Positions 10,273 through 18,802 of a stretch of DNA of 64,000 nucleotides are shown piece after piece. Position 1 is the stretch's first letter, and every line of letters starts with the position of its first letter. The position numbers were made by a program, and so were the translations under genes. The stretch comes from Trichomonas vaginalis G3 (Eukaryota > Parabasalia > Trichomonadida > Trichomonadidae): the NCBI RefSeq assembly GCF_026262505.1, contig NC_067208.1:11045962-11109961 (forward strand), given 5' to 3'. The notes beneath the pieces were generated by a model that saw only the letters and a list, made by a program, of their open reading frames with translations, searched no databases and was not told where the DNA came from.

Positions 10273-10347
10273 AAATTTATTTTTGTGCTATGTTTTCATA
10301 CGTGTGGGAGTGGTGATATCATTATTTTTAAGTTTATTTTTATATAA

Positions 10348-10674
10348 ATGACGAAAACTATTGAGATAACAAACTACAACGGTCATGAGTTCAAGAATTT
10401 GTTCTTCGTTCCTCGTGAAAATACATTCTATCAGATACGAGGGAGAAAGGGTAAAGTTAGTTTGAGCGTTTATGAAGGAATGAAGAATGGAAAGTTTATA
10501 CAAGCAATAGATACAAACGGTAAACGTGTTTCATTAGCTTTGTCAAAACTTACTAACATTTATTTTGACAGTGACTTTGACTCTGACGATTGGAGCGACA
10601 GCAGCGATACTGAAGAATATGAACTATTGTGTGAAGCACAGCAATGGGAAGAGTTGCAATACTTTTGTAAGTGA
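10348..10674 (+). CDS. Conserved 106-residue family protein, 108 aa
   Basis: One of three intact copies in the window (also 17,424 and 55,732). The first ~70 residues are nearly invariant and basic/beta-like (NGHEFKNLFFVPREN, YQIRGRKGKV); the last third is acidic (SDFDSDDWSDSSDTEE) and variable in length, ending EELQYFCK. No membrane segment. The layout, a basic compact domain plus an acidic tail, would fit a DNA- or protein-binding regulator, but I do not recognise the family. Start context is TATAAATG. It is the only gene here kept whole in every copy while neighbours decay. Copy differences cluster in the acidic stretch. Confidence 0.7.
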   Translation: MTKTIEITNYNGHEFKNLFFVPRENTFYQIRGRKGKVSLSVYEGMKNGKFIQAIDTNGKRVSLALSKLTNIYFDSDFDSDDWSDSSDTEEYELLCEAQQWEELQYFCK

Positions 10675-10865
10675 GAACGTTTATTTTTACAGTAGTGAAG
10701 TCGTTTGTGAAAATGTTAGTGAGGTGAAGTGGTTGGCGGCTTTGTAAATATTTAAGGTTAAGTTAGTGTTGTCGTTTGTGTTGTAAAATATACGTTAACG
10801 GTTTTGTAAAGTGTCAAATTCACATATAATGGGTAAGGAGGCGCGCAGTGCCTCAGTACACAACT
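10675..10865 (+). repeat. Conserved block downstream of the 106-residue gene
   Basis: About 190 bp shared nearly base for base with 17,240-17,423 (inverted) and 56,053-56,240. It includes CACATATAATGGGTAAGG and a GC-rich palindrome with GGAGGC and GCCTCC arms, which in the copy at 17.2 kb is the start of an 86-residue gene. The three copies part company just after GTACAC or a little further on. Confidence 0.75.
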
Positions 10866-10879
10866 AACACATACCAACT

Positions 10880-11000
10880 TACGTTAATACTGAATTAATG
10901 AAGAAAGCGGATAAGGAATACATTAATACTGAATTAATGAAGAAAGCGGATGTTGATCATACACATGTTCAATTCGATGAATTAAATAACAGAATTACCC
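10880..11000 (+). pseudogene. Fibre-repeat fragment
   Basis: Short remnant coding for two 13-residue fibre repeats of the INTELMKKADKEY type, then a DHTH segment as in the larger fibre genes. Broken, clearly a fragment. Confidence 0.55.
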
Positions 11001-11021
11001 AGATTTTCCTTACTTTTACCA

Positions 11022-12228
11022 CCCCTCTAAAGCTGGGGACACCGCCTATCGTTGGGAGTAGCTATTAAATAGAACCACCAAGGGTATTTTTCGAACTGCC
11101 GGTGTAGTGGAAACATCCGACATAATGATTCATTATGCCAAGGTTTGATTTCCATTTAACCAATTTTTTTCTTTTTTGGATCATGAATTTTTTTTGGGTC
11201 ACTATAAGATTTGTTTCATGTTCTAAATCTGCTGCATATGTAATCTATTTTTATTTACCTATTTTTTAAAAATCTATTGGATTGCCAAATTTGAATATAT
11301 TTAAAATCATAAAAATCCAAAAAAACTATAAATATATGTTTTATGCATAGTGCCGATACTCAAATATCAGATTACTTAGATCCATGAATAATATCCGAAT
11401 TTTTTTTCTTAAAATTAAACTTCAAAACTTCTTGCAATCTTATTCTTAATCAATTGTAAATTTTTAAAACCATTTTTTAAAATAATTTTGCGTAAATTTT
11501 ATTCTCATGTTGTTTTAATCGAAAATTGATACATTTTCAAAAAAATAATATTGACTTATGAAATTCATTTTTAAGGTGAAATAGTATTGTTTTTATTAAA
11601 GTATATGAATAATATATAAAAAATTAATGAATAATATAAGCAGATTTTTAGTTTACAAAACAAATATGAGCAATGCAATTTCAACTTTTGCTGGCAATTT
11701 CGATATTGCTCAAGTTTGTAGTATTTGTGATACCTATAACATCGGCTTAATCAAAATTCGATTTTTCTTATGAGTTATTGAGAAAATTTGATTGCAATGA
11801 GAAGGATTTCGACGTTTTTGATAAACTAAGAGCTGAGCTTTAGGGGTTCAGTTCATTTATGGCTGTAGTTTGATGCGTAGATCTCTTTTTTATTGTAAAT
11901 TCTTTCAGCATGGAGATCGAGAATGAATCTTTTGAGAACTTTATGAGTTTTTACACCCGTAAAGAGGTCCTTCGAGGAAAGATAGTCCAGACTACATGAA
12001 GATGTGGGTTAACCAAAAAAATCCGATGGTTTCCTCATATTCATGTAGATCTTCGAAAAAATGGGCACCAAAAAAGCCAAAAAAATAGGCTTTTTATTGG
12101 ATTTGTACACTAGATCAATAACCTATTTAGGATCTGACACTCTTTTTAGCCAGAGATATGGGGTCCTTTCTAGGAAAACGATCTATTCATCCATAAAAAA
12201 ATGAATTATCATTTTCCCCAGAAATTAC
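11022..12228. other. AT-rich non-coding region between fibre pieces
   Basis: No supported reading frame. It holds a tRNA-like piece at 11,098-11,160 and an imperfect 16-bp inverted repeat (CTACATGAAGATGTGG at 11,993-12,008 against 12,034-12,049). The GC-richer first 150 bp differ from the AT-rich remainder. Confidence 0.5.
11098..11160 (+). other. Second tRNA-like remnant
   Basis: GTGTAGTGGAAACATCC resembles an A box and AAGGTTTGATTTCC a B box, with a hairpin CATAATG/CATTATG between them in the anticodon-arm position. The hairpin loop does not give a proper anticodon loop, so this is probably a pseudo-tRNA or a Pol III repeat head. Confidence 0.25.
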
Positions 12229-13734
12229 ATGGGGAGTGGTAAAAGTAAGGAAAATCTGGGTAATCAAACAAATGCAACAGTTAAAAGTAATTATGATAAT
12301 TTAAATTTCAGAGTTAATGAAAATTCAAGAGTAATTAATCAAAAAGCATTTAAAAGTTATGTTGACTGGAAATTAAATAAGAAGGCAAATTTGGTTTATG
12401 TTAATGAAAAAGATAATGAAATTAAAGAAAAGGTTGAAGGGTATCATGAATGGACATCGGAGACTTTTAAAGTTAAAGCTGATACAGAATGGGTTTCAGG
12501 ATGTTTAGACCTTAAAGCGGATAAAACTTATGTTAATGATGAATTAGAGAAGAAAGCAGATAAAACATATGTTAACAATGAGTTAAAGAAGAAAGCAGAT
12601 AAGGAAAAAGTTATTTCATTCATTAATACTGAATTAATGAAGAAAGCTGATATATCATTTGTTAATGAAGAAATAAAACAATCAGAGGTCTATTTTACTC
12701 CACCATTTTTAAATTTTATGAAATCATCAGATAAAACATTTCAATCTATTGAATGGTTATGTTTCGATGGAGTGACCACGTATTTATTTTATACAGCTGG
12801 CGTGCTTTATTATTTTAAAACAAATGATTTTAAAAACTATGAATCATTTACTCCATCTGTTTTGAATCCTGATACACGAAAGCCAATCATTAATCCAAGA
12901 ATTTTATATGTTGAATATAATAACGGTAAATTTATGGGAATGATAACGGTTGGAGATGATTTTTGCCCTTGTTATTCATTCGATTGTATCCAATGGTTCA
13001 AATGTAATTTAAATCAAGATGCTAAATTTAAATATCCAAATAAACCTATTAGATGTGTTAATAATAAATGGGTACTAATTTATGAAGCCAATCAAATTTT
13101 CATTAGTGAGGATGGGATAAATTATTATATGTTTAGTATGATGTCATCAGATTTGAAAATTGATTATACAAGTAAATGGTATTACATTAACAGCATGTAT
13201 TTTATCCTACAAAATGATAAAATTTATAGATCATATTCAATACCATTTGGTCGTTTTGAACAAATTTTTCAAGCTGATGGAGACATTGAAGCTTTATGTT
13301 ATGCTTCAAATGTTTGTGTTCTTGTTTCAGGTGGTATGGTATATTCATATCCTGTAAGTTATAACAGACATATTTATTTATCACACGTGGAAGCAGATTG
13401 TAGATAAATTCTTATACTGTGCTAGATATTCAAAGCAAACAGGAGGTTCGAAGAAAATTAAAGAAGCAAACCTTCCACCGCACACTCATACAGGAACTAC
13501 AAACTTTTCTGGCGACCATATCCACTCATTAAGAGACCACCCATTATACAACTCAGACTATGAAGCTGGCTATGACGTTTTATCTCCATCTTATAACCAT
13601 TCAGCAAAAAAGACTTTTCGACCAACTGAACCAGGAGGAAATCATTCACACACTTTCACAACAAATTCAACAGGTTCGGGTGAAGATTATATGCCACCGT
13701 ATATTACAGTTTATGCGTGGCACCGCGTTCAATG
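12229..13734 (+). pseudogene. Fibre-like gene with propeller-like centre and phage-type tip
   Basis: In order: a short head MGSGKSKENLG, a coiled-coil stalk with 13-residue repeats such as KADKTYVNDELEK, a Trp/Tyr-rich central part with repeating strand patterns (NNKWVLIYEANQIFISEDG) suggestive of a beta-propeller, and from 13,385 a tip nearly identical to the end of the fibre gene at 2,713 (NLPPHTHTGT, MPPYITVYAW). The stalk module also occurs at 34.1 kb in lineage II. Expected to be an attachment fibre; the propeller-like part could bind glycan, which is inference. Broken about once or twice. Confidence 0.65.
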
Positions 13735-13797
13735 AACGCTCAATGTTTGTTTCACAAACTTTAGAACGGCATAATTTAAATTTTTATTTTAGTATAA

Positions 13798-14040
13798 ATG
13801 AAGATTCTACCATATGGTGTTATTGGAAGAGATAAAGATGGAAACCCAATATTTGATCCGAAGTTAAAATTAATGATACCAATGAAATCATTTCATGGAG
13901 TACTTATCCCAGGTTCTTCACAATTAGCCGGGGCGAGTGTTGTGGCTCAAGGTGGAACATTAGCGAATCCATTCAAATTAACTAAAGATGAACTTAATAA
14001 AATGACCATTTCGAATTCGTTTGCAAAGGTGGTGCAGTGA
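13798..14040 (+). CDS. Small lineage III protein, 80 aa
   Basis: Starts in an AGTATAAATG context 64 nt after the fibre gene. The product is Gly/Ser-rich in the middle (GVLIPGSSQLAGASVVAQGG) with a short basic segment before it. No clear membrane segment and no recognised family. It lies between the fibre gene and the iteron arm that begins near 14,091. It looks whole; a small virion or fibre-associated protein is one guess from position only. Confidence 0.45.
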   Translation: MKILPYGVIGRDKDGNPIFDPKLKLMIPMKSFHGVLIPGSSQLAGASVVAQGGTLANPFKLTKDELNKMTISNSFAKVVQ

Positions 14041-14090
14041 TATCAAATATAAAAGAAATTTTATTTATGAATTATTTTTGAATAACTGAA

Positions 14091-14190
14091 GGTGTCACCA
14101 GGTCACCATGTCACCACGTCACCATGTCACCAGGTTAATTAACTTCTTTTAAAAAGTGTGACAACATGACATTTTGACAACACAGCAGGA
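14091..14190. repeat. Iteron arm left of D5 gene
   Basis: Five tightly spaced GGTCACC/GTCACC iterons (14,091-14,133), then TTAATTAACTTC and a GTGACAACATGACA stretch. The whole ~85 bp is the reverse complement of each unit of the tandem array at 16,624-17,000, so the D5 gene sits between inverted iteron arms. Confidence 0.8.
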
Positions 14191-14228
14191 TTAATGCAAA
14201 AATAAATTCAAATCATACTTTATACTGC

Positions 14229-14259
14229 TAGACCTTCAGGTCTCGCCGCTTAGCGGCTC
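14229..14259. repeat. GC-rich double hairpin, copy 4 (end of D5 gene)
   Basis: Read on the minus strand: GCCGC-TAA-GCGGC then AGACCT-GA-AGGTCT. The first hairpin supplies the last codons of the D5 gene. Confidence 0.7.
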
Positions 14260-16560
14260 ATTTACGGGTATTTCATCATCAGTAAATGAATCCTCATTAT
14301 CGTTTGGTTCAACCTGTTTATATAATCCTTTCATTTCTTCTTTCAAAACATAACACCACGTCTGTTTACCATCTATTCTTCTCTGTTTCCTTTCACATTT
14401 ATCCTTAATGCTCATTTGAAAGTTTTTGTCTTTCATGTCTGATGGTTTGCAGAATAGAGCATTTTTACACGTCATACCTGCACACAATTCATCATAATGT
14501 GTATTTATCCATTCATCTAAAGGATTTGTTGATAATTCTATTAAATCTTGTTTGGCTTCAGTCATCGGTATGATTCGTACATTAAATGATGAAAGGTCAT
14601 ATTGCATAAAATACGTCAGTAAATTATCATAAAATTCCTTTGTGCATGAATTCATCAAATTCTTGAAGTAATCAAATTGACCCTTGAATTTACCATTAAC
14701 CCTTAAAACTACGTATCTTCTGTCTCCAACTTCAATTTTGACAGGGTAAACGTTATTAGTTACCAAAATGAAATTGGCAACATTCTGAGCAGTTCTTCTG
14801 GGTTGATTCTTTTCATTAATTCTAATCTCATTATCCGTTATAATTGATTTCAAAGCGTTGAAGTTTGCGAGTCTATCTTCACCAACATTCTTGAGTTCAT
14901 TAAGTACAAGAAACATTTTATTCTCAACTACTGAATTGAAATTACCCGTTAGCTCACTTATTTCAGTAATGTTTTTACATGAATAACCAGCGAGGAGTTC
15001 AGAAATAATGTCTGTAAATCTGTTTTTACCTGTTCCCTGAAGTCCTTTCAAAATAATTGCTGTTTCATTCTTGATTCCAGGATGTTGAATCATTGATGCA
15101 ATCCAGCCGAGAAGGTATTTATACACTTCATCATTATTATCACAAATGGCTTCTTTAATGAAATTCATAAACATTTCAATTTTTGAGTAATCAGGCTTTT
15201 CAAGAATGTTGTATTTATAACCCTGAAACGTTGAGAAAACATCTGGGGAATCAGATTTAAAGCAAACACCCTTAACGGTTAATGAAGACAATTGATTTAA
15301 TAGTACGTCCCATGCTGTTATGGTTTTACCTTCTTCTTTAAATAATTTAATCATTTTGAGTGACTCTTTCATGTTTGATTGAAGAACGAATGATATTTGA
15401 TTCATTTTGTCGTGTATGTTGTAATCTTTCTGAATGAAATATTTATTTCCACAATCTACAAAACGGATTACACGTGATAAATCCTCAATTACTTCAGAAC
15501 TGTTTTTATACTGATGATTTTCAGCCTTGCGTCTAATATCTGTTATCAAGAATGAATCATCAAGTTTTATATCAAATGTTATTTTTGGCTTACGTAATAA
15601 AGGTAAAACGTTTTCATTATAATATTCTTTTTGATATAGTTTCAGAATCTTCACTAAAACAAATGGAGAAGTCATTAAATGTGCATATCTACTACGTGCT
15701 TTTTCAAAATTACTTTTTGCATTTTCTGTTAAACTGCAGAAGTTATAAACGTTATCGTAGGCTTCATTAATTAAATGATTAGGTAACAAATTAATTGCTT
15801 GAAACAGTGTGAATAATGTAACTTCTTTTTCTAAATTCATGTTTCCACCGTCATTATGTACTTCAAAATCACTAATACCATCGACTATGCTCTGGGCAAG
15901 TTTATCGTCAATGTTTACATCTTTGTTTTCATTCATGATAGTCTTTATTTCTTCGTTCTTTTGTTCAACTCTTACCTTAATATTCAAATCATTTAATATA
16001 TCATTCACTGTTCTAGTTAATGTTGAATCATAACTTCCACGAATGAATGAGTATGTATTGATTGGTTCTGTTGCATTCTTTCGAACTCTTGAATCAGCCA
16101 TAACCACTAATGAACGTTTTGAATCATCAATAGAAGTCATGATATCGATATCATAATCATTACATGAATAACATTTAATCATTCTGTTCGAAACTGCATA
16201 AAAGAAATTAGTGTTGCAATAAATGTGAAGACCTCCTGAAGCGGTTTTAACGATAACATCTTTATCCGAAAGTTTTGATAGAATGTCTTTTCTAACTGTT
16301 TCTTTAAGTTCATTATTGTACGATTTATTGATATCAACATCTATAATCGTTAAATTTGATATTTTATTTACTAATAAAACCATACCAGTTTTCCTTCCTC
16401 TTCCTCCATCGTGTTTGAGGTAGTTATGTAAATCAATCTTGTTTTCACCAATTCTTTCGTTGAGGGTTTTAGTTTCTGCCGTAACTAATTCCTCAGCTAA
16501 TGAATCAATGATATTTTCATCAGAAACGATAAAGTTGCTGTTGTTGTTTGTTGCTGTCAT
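14236..16560 (-). CDS. D5-type primase-helicase, 774 aa
   Basis: Replication protein with an N-terminal primase-polymerase-like domain and a C-terminal superfamily 3 helicase, as in poxvirus D5 and related elements. Primase-type signs: IIDVDINKS at residues 72-80 and SGGLHIY at 108-114. Helicase signs: Walker A GLQGTGKN near residue 505, a Walker B-like MFLVLNELK, and motif C FILVTNNVYPVK. It would unwind and prime element DNA. The start at 16,560 is in a CTATATAAATG context after a T-rich tract. Flanking inverted iteron arms make an origin-plus-initiator unit plausible. It looks whole. A broken lineage II relative is at 46.4-47.6 kb. Confidence 0.88.
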   Translation of the reverse strand: MTATNNNSNFIVSDENIIDSLAEELVTAETKTLNERIGENKIDLHNYLKHDGGRGRKTGMVLLVNKISNLTIIDVDINKSYNNELKETVRKDILSKLSDKDVIVKTASGGLHIYCNTNFFYAVSNRMIKCYSCNDYDIDIMTSIDDSKRSLVVMADSRVRKNATEPINTYSFIRGSYDSTLTRTVNDILNDLNIKVRVEQKNEEIKTIMNENKDVNIDDKLAQSIVDGISDFEVHNDGGNMNLEKEVTLFTLFQAINLLPNHLINEAYDNVYNFCSLTENAKSNFEKARSRYAHLMTSPFVLVKILKLYQKEYYNENVLPLLRKPKITFDIKLDDSFLITDIRRKAENHQYKNSSEVIEDLSRVIRFVDCGNKYFIQKDYNIHDKMNQISFVLQSNMKESLKMIKLFKEEGKTITAWDVLLNQLSSLTVKGVCFKSDSPDVFSTFQGYKYNILEKPDYSKIEMFMNFIKEAICDNNDEVYKYLLGWIASMIQHPGIKNETAIILKGLQGTGKNRFTDIISELLAGYSCKNITEISELTGNFNSVVENKMFLVLNELKNVGEDRLANFNALKSIITDNEIRINEKNQPRRTAQNVANFILVTNNVYPVKIEVGDRRYVVLRVNGKFKGQFDYFKNLMNSCTKEFYDNLLTYFMQYDLSSFNVRIIPMTEAKQDLIELSTNPLDEWINTHYDELCAGMTCKNALFCKPSDMKDKNFQMSIKDKCERKQRRIDGKQTWCYVLKEEMKGLYKQVEPNDNEDSFTDDEIPVNEPLSGET

Positions 16561-16623
16561 TTATATAGGAATAAAAAAATAAAAATAATTTTAAAACTAA
16601 CTTTATTTTTGGGCTGCATCAAA

Positions 16624-17000
16624 TTTCCTGGACTGTTGTCAAAATGTCATGTTGTCACACTTTTTAAAAGAAGTTAATTAACCTGGTGACATGGTGACGT
16701 GGTGACACTAAAAAAATTAATGAAAACATTTATGAAAACATTAACGTAAACATTGACGATAAAATTTATTTCCTGGACTGTTGTCAAAATGTCATGTTGT
16801 CACACTTTTTAAAAGAAGTTAATTAACCTGGTGACATGGTGACGTGGTGACACTAAAAAAATTAATGAAAACATTTATGAAAACATTAACGTAAACATTG
16901 ACGATAAAATTTATTTCCTGGACTGTTGTCAAAATGTCATGTTGTCACACTTTTTAAAAGAAGTTAATTAACCTGGTGACATGGTGACGTGGTGACACTA
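16624..17000. repeat. 145-bp tandem array with GGTGAC iterons, about 2.6 copies
   Basis: Units start at 16,624, 16,769 and 16,914 (TTTCCTGGACTG). Each holds TTGTCAAAATGTCATGTTG, then TTAATTAACC, then three iterons GGTGACATGGTGACGTGGTG. Units are virtually identical. Together with 14,091-14,190 they form inverted arms around the D5 gene. Confidence 0.92.
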
Positions 17001-17008
17001 AGAAAAAA

Positions 17009-17269
17009 TTAAATTTGGATAGAGTTTAAAAATTCATCTTTATTAAATTCATCTCTTCCAAGCAATTTATTTATTCTATTAAATTCTTTTATTTTTGCTT
17101 CACTCAGTTTAAGGATTGAACGGTAAGTTTCTAACTTTTCAATTATTTCCTTCTTCTCTTTATCGTTTTCAATTACTTTAGTTTTATGGGCATCAGCCCC
17201 ACCGCATTGCGACTTCTTAGTTAGTATACATATCAAGTGTACGGAGGCACTGCGCGCCTCCTTACCCAT
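17009..17269 (-). CDS. Small charged helical protein, 86 aa
   Basis: I take the start at 17,269 (MGKEARSASV), because this ATG and the next ~45 nt are shared by all three copies of the block after the 106-residue gene. The C-terminal half is a charged helix, probably a coiled coil (KEKKEIIEKLETYRS). A double hairpin encodes residues about 19-28 and marks the point where this copy parts from the one at 56.2 kb. Function unknown; it looks whole. Confidence 0.5.
   Translation of the reverse strand: MGKEARSASVHLICILTKKSQCGGADAHKTKVIENDKEKKEIIEKLETYRSILKLSEAKIKEFNRINKLLGRDEFNKDEFLNSIQI
17187..17213. repeat. GC-rich double hairpin, copy 5
   Basis: On the minus strand: CGC-AAT-GCG, then GGGC-TGAT-GCCC followed by AT, in frame in the 86-residue gene. 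It sits at the breakpoint between related blocks. Confidence 0.7.
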
Positions 17270-17423
17270 TATATGTGAATTTGACACTTTACAAAACCGT
17301 TAACGTATATTTTACAACACAAACGACAACACTAACTTAACCTTAAATATTTACAAAGCCGCCAACCACTTCACCTCACTAACATTTTCACAAACGACTT
17401 CACTACTGTAAAAATAAACGTTC

Positions 17424-17744
17424 TCACTTACAAAAGTATTGCAACTCTTCCCATTGCTGTGCTTCACACAATAGTTCATATTCTTCTGACTCACTTTCTT
17501 CTTCATATAGGTTAAAATCACTGTCATAGTTTATACCTGTAAGTTTTGACAAAGCTAATGAAACACGTTTACCGTTTGTATCTATTGCTTGTATAAACTT
17601 TCCATTCTTCATTCCTTCATAAACGCTCAAATTAACTTTACCCTTTCTCCCTCGTATCTGATAGAATGTATTTTCACGAGGAACGAAGAACAAGTTCTTG
17701 AACTCATGACCGTTGTAGTTTGTTATCTCGATAGTTTTCGTCAT
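17424..17744 (-). CDS. Conserved 106-residue family protein, 106 aa
   Basis: Intact inverted copy of the gene at 10,348, differing mainly in the acidic stretch (NLYEEESESEEYEL here). Start context TGTAAATG follows a long T-rich tract on its own strand. It lies immediately outside the left terminal repeat of the lineage I element, whose insertion seems to have separated it from repeat R. In the copy at 55.7 kb the gene touches R directly. Family features are given under 10,348. Confidence 0.7.
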   Translation of the reverse strand: MTKTIEITNYNGHEFKNLFFVPRENTFYQIRGRKGKVNLSVYEGMKNGKFIQAIDTNGKRVSLALSKLTGINYDSDFNLYEEESESEEYELLCEAQQWEELQYFCK

Positions 17745-17750
17745 TTACAT

Positions 17751-18067
17751 AAAAATAAAATAAAAATAATTTTAATAAAATAAAATAAAAAATAAATGAT
17801 ATCACTACCTTCACGCGTATGAAAACATAGCACAAAATAAATTAAGGTGAAGTGGTGAAATCTCACCTCTTTTTTCACCCGGTTTTTCACCCACTTGAAT
17901 TCATTGCTTTATAACTCTCTTCTAACTCACTAAATAATAAAATAAAATAAAAATAAACGTTGTCAGAGGTGAAAAAATAAATTAAGGTGAAGTGGTGAAA
18001 TCTCACCTCTTTTTTCACCCGGTTTTTCACCCACTTGAATTCATTGCTTTATAACTCTCTTCCTTGG
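17751..18067. repeat. Left terminal inverted repeat, lineage I
   Basis: Reverse complement of 30,228-30,543. It contains an outer AT-rich stretch, then two iteron cassettes (17,845-17,893 and 17,981-18,030), each with GGTGAAATCTCACC and TTTTTCACCC repeats, and ends inside the last codons of the 178-residue gene. The partial copy at 10.2 kb has one cassette only. Confidence 0.88.
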
Positions 18068-18577
18068 TTTCTTTTTAGTTGCTTTCTTCACGTCTGTCTC
18101 CAACTTGACTGTCTTTCTTCTTCGTCCATAATGATACCAATTACTTCCACCAGTCAATGTGTCAAATGGTCGTTCATAAGGGTTTACATACATTCCATAG
18201 GGACCATACGGAAGAACTGCTGGTGGAAGTTGTGGAGAAGAAACATTTTCTTTAGTTCCATCGACTCTATTTAAATGCATTGTTTCACCTTTCATCTGGT
18301 CATTAAAGTCTTTTGCGTGTTTTGCAAACTCATCGTCCTTTCCTAAAGCATTTTCCGACTCAGTCGCAACCAAATTGGATGCTTTATTTATGAGCCCTAT
18401 TTTATTTAATCTTAACTTCTTTGCAACCCAGCCTCCTATCTTTCCTTTATTTGCGTCTAATGTCTTCGAAACTCTTCCTCCACTCATTTTATTTACTGCG
18501 TCATAAGCTCCAAGTGCTTTTGCTCCAAATGCTAATGCTTTTGTTCCCATTGCGCCTAAAGCTGCCCAATCTACCAT
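18041..18577 (-). CDS. Candidate minor virion protein, basic tail, 178 aa
   Basis: The N-terminal ~60 residues are Ala/Gly-rich and amphipathic (ALGAMGTKALAFGAKALGAY), the centre is Pro/Tyr-rich, and the C-terminus is very basic (KKATKKKPRKRVIKQ). An amphipathic head plus basic tail recalls adenovirus core and membrane-lytic proteins (pVI, pVII, pX), but this is analogy, not recognised homology. The gene is joined to the upstream 74-residue gene by TAAATG and its last codons lie in the terminal repeat. Similar head sequences occur in the lineage II genes at 32,434 and 35,925. It looks whole. Confidence 0.55.
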   Translation of the reverse strand: MVDWAALGAMGTKALAFGAKALGAYDAVNKMSGGRVSKTLDANKGKIGGWVAKKLRLNKIGLINKASNLVATESENALGKDDEFAKHAKDFNDQMKGETMHLNRVDGTKENVSSPQLPPAVLPYGPYGMYVNPYERPFDTLTGGSNWYHYGRRRKTVKLETDVKKATKKKPRKRVIKQ

Positions 18578-18802
18578 TTACATCATATTAAAATCATCTC
18601 TCTTCAATATTATCTCATAAAAGTTCTCGTTACTGGAGAAAGTCAATGAAACATAAACGTTCTCACGGGCTTCGCCCTCACCGCTTTGCGGTCTATCTAA
18701 CTTCTTTCTTATATCATCTATACGCTTCAAAATGTCTGAACAATTGCTAACATCTTCTACAACAGTTATTTCATCATGAATGACTTTCATGAACAAGCTC
18801 AT
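18578..18802 (-). CDS. Small Maverick protein, 74 aa
   Basis: Middle gene of a three-gene run in which stop and start codons abut as TAAATG (18,803 side and 18,578 side). The protein has a helical N-terminal half and a strand-like end (VYVSLTFSSNENFYEIIL). A double hairpin encodes about ten residues in the centre (RPQSGEGEAREN), which looks like a tolerated linker insertion. No recognised family; virion or assembly role inferred only from neighbours. It looks whole. Confidence 0.5.
   Translation of the reverse strand: MSLFMKVIHDEITVVEDVSNCSDILKRIDDIRKKLDRPQSGEGEARENVYVSLTFSSNENFYEIILKRDDFNMM
18667..18693. repeat. GC-rich double hairpin, copy 6
   Basis: On the minus strand: ACCGC-AAA-GCGGT, then GGGC-GAA-GCCC. 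This is the cleanest member of the family and the counterpart of 9,567. Confidence 0.85.

Larger units (their letters stand above)
2571..10342. mobile_element. Maverick/Polinton lineage I, partial copy
   Basis: This run carries a fibre-like gene, a penton-like candidate, an A32-like ATPase and virion-type small genes. From about 6.7 kb to its right edge it is an inverted near-copy of 17.24-21.55 kb. Its right edge has the same iteron-bearing sequence as the terminal repeat of the whole lineage I element. The left boundary is not defined; I placed it at the inverted repeat. It is broken, with about seven or more breaks over several genes. Near-identity to the other copy says the duplication is young. 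Confidence 0.7.
10997..12261. repeat. 25-bp inverted repeat bounding a 1.2-kb non-coding insert
   Basis: The 25 bp at 10,997-11,021 are the reverse complement of 12,237-12,261. The right arm is the first codons of the fibre gene at 12,229, so the left arm is an inverted stray copy of that gene start. Either an inversion/duplication or a small element used these ends; I see no transposase in between. Confidence 0.6.
10346..17748. mobile_element. Lineage III Maverick segment with fibre and D5 genes
   Basis: Bounded at both sides by inverted copies of the 106-residue gene and its downstream block. The content differs in base use from lineage I and II: it is more AT-rich, with long T tracts before start codons. 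It carries a fibre-like gene, an 80-residue gene and a whole D5 primase-helicase, but no capsid, polymerase or integrase. The other copy of the 106-residue gene, at 55.7 kb, adjoins repeat R and an integrase/PolB set, so I infer that both belong to one family (lineage III). It looks rearranged, with about two or three breaks in genes. Confidence 0.5.

Noticed and set aside
15552-16033. Small plus-strand frames opposite the D5 gene
   Set aside because: Shadows of a well-supported gene on the other strand.
18035-18274. 79-codon plus-strand frame opposite the 178-residue gene (also at 9,983-10,222)
   Set aside because: Preserved only because the underlying gene is duplicated; composition is that of a shadow frame.
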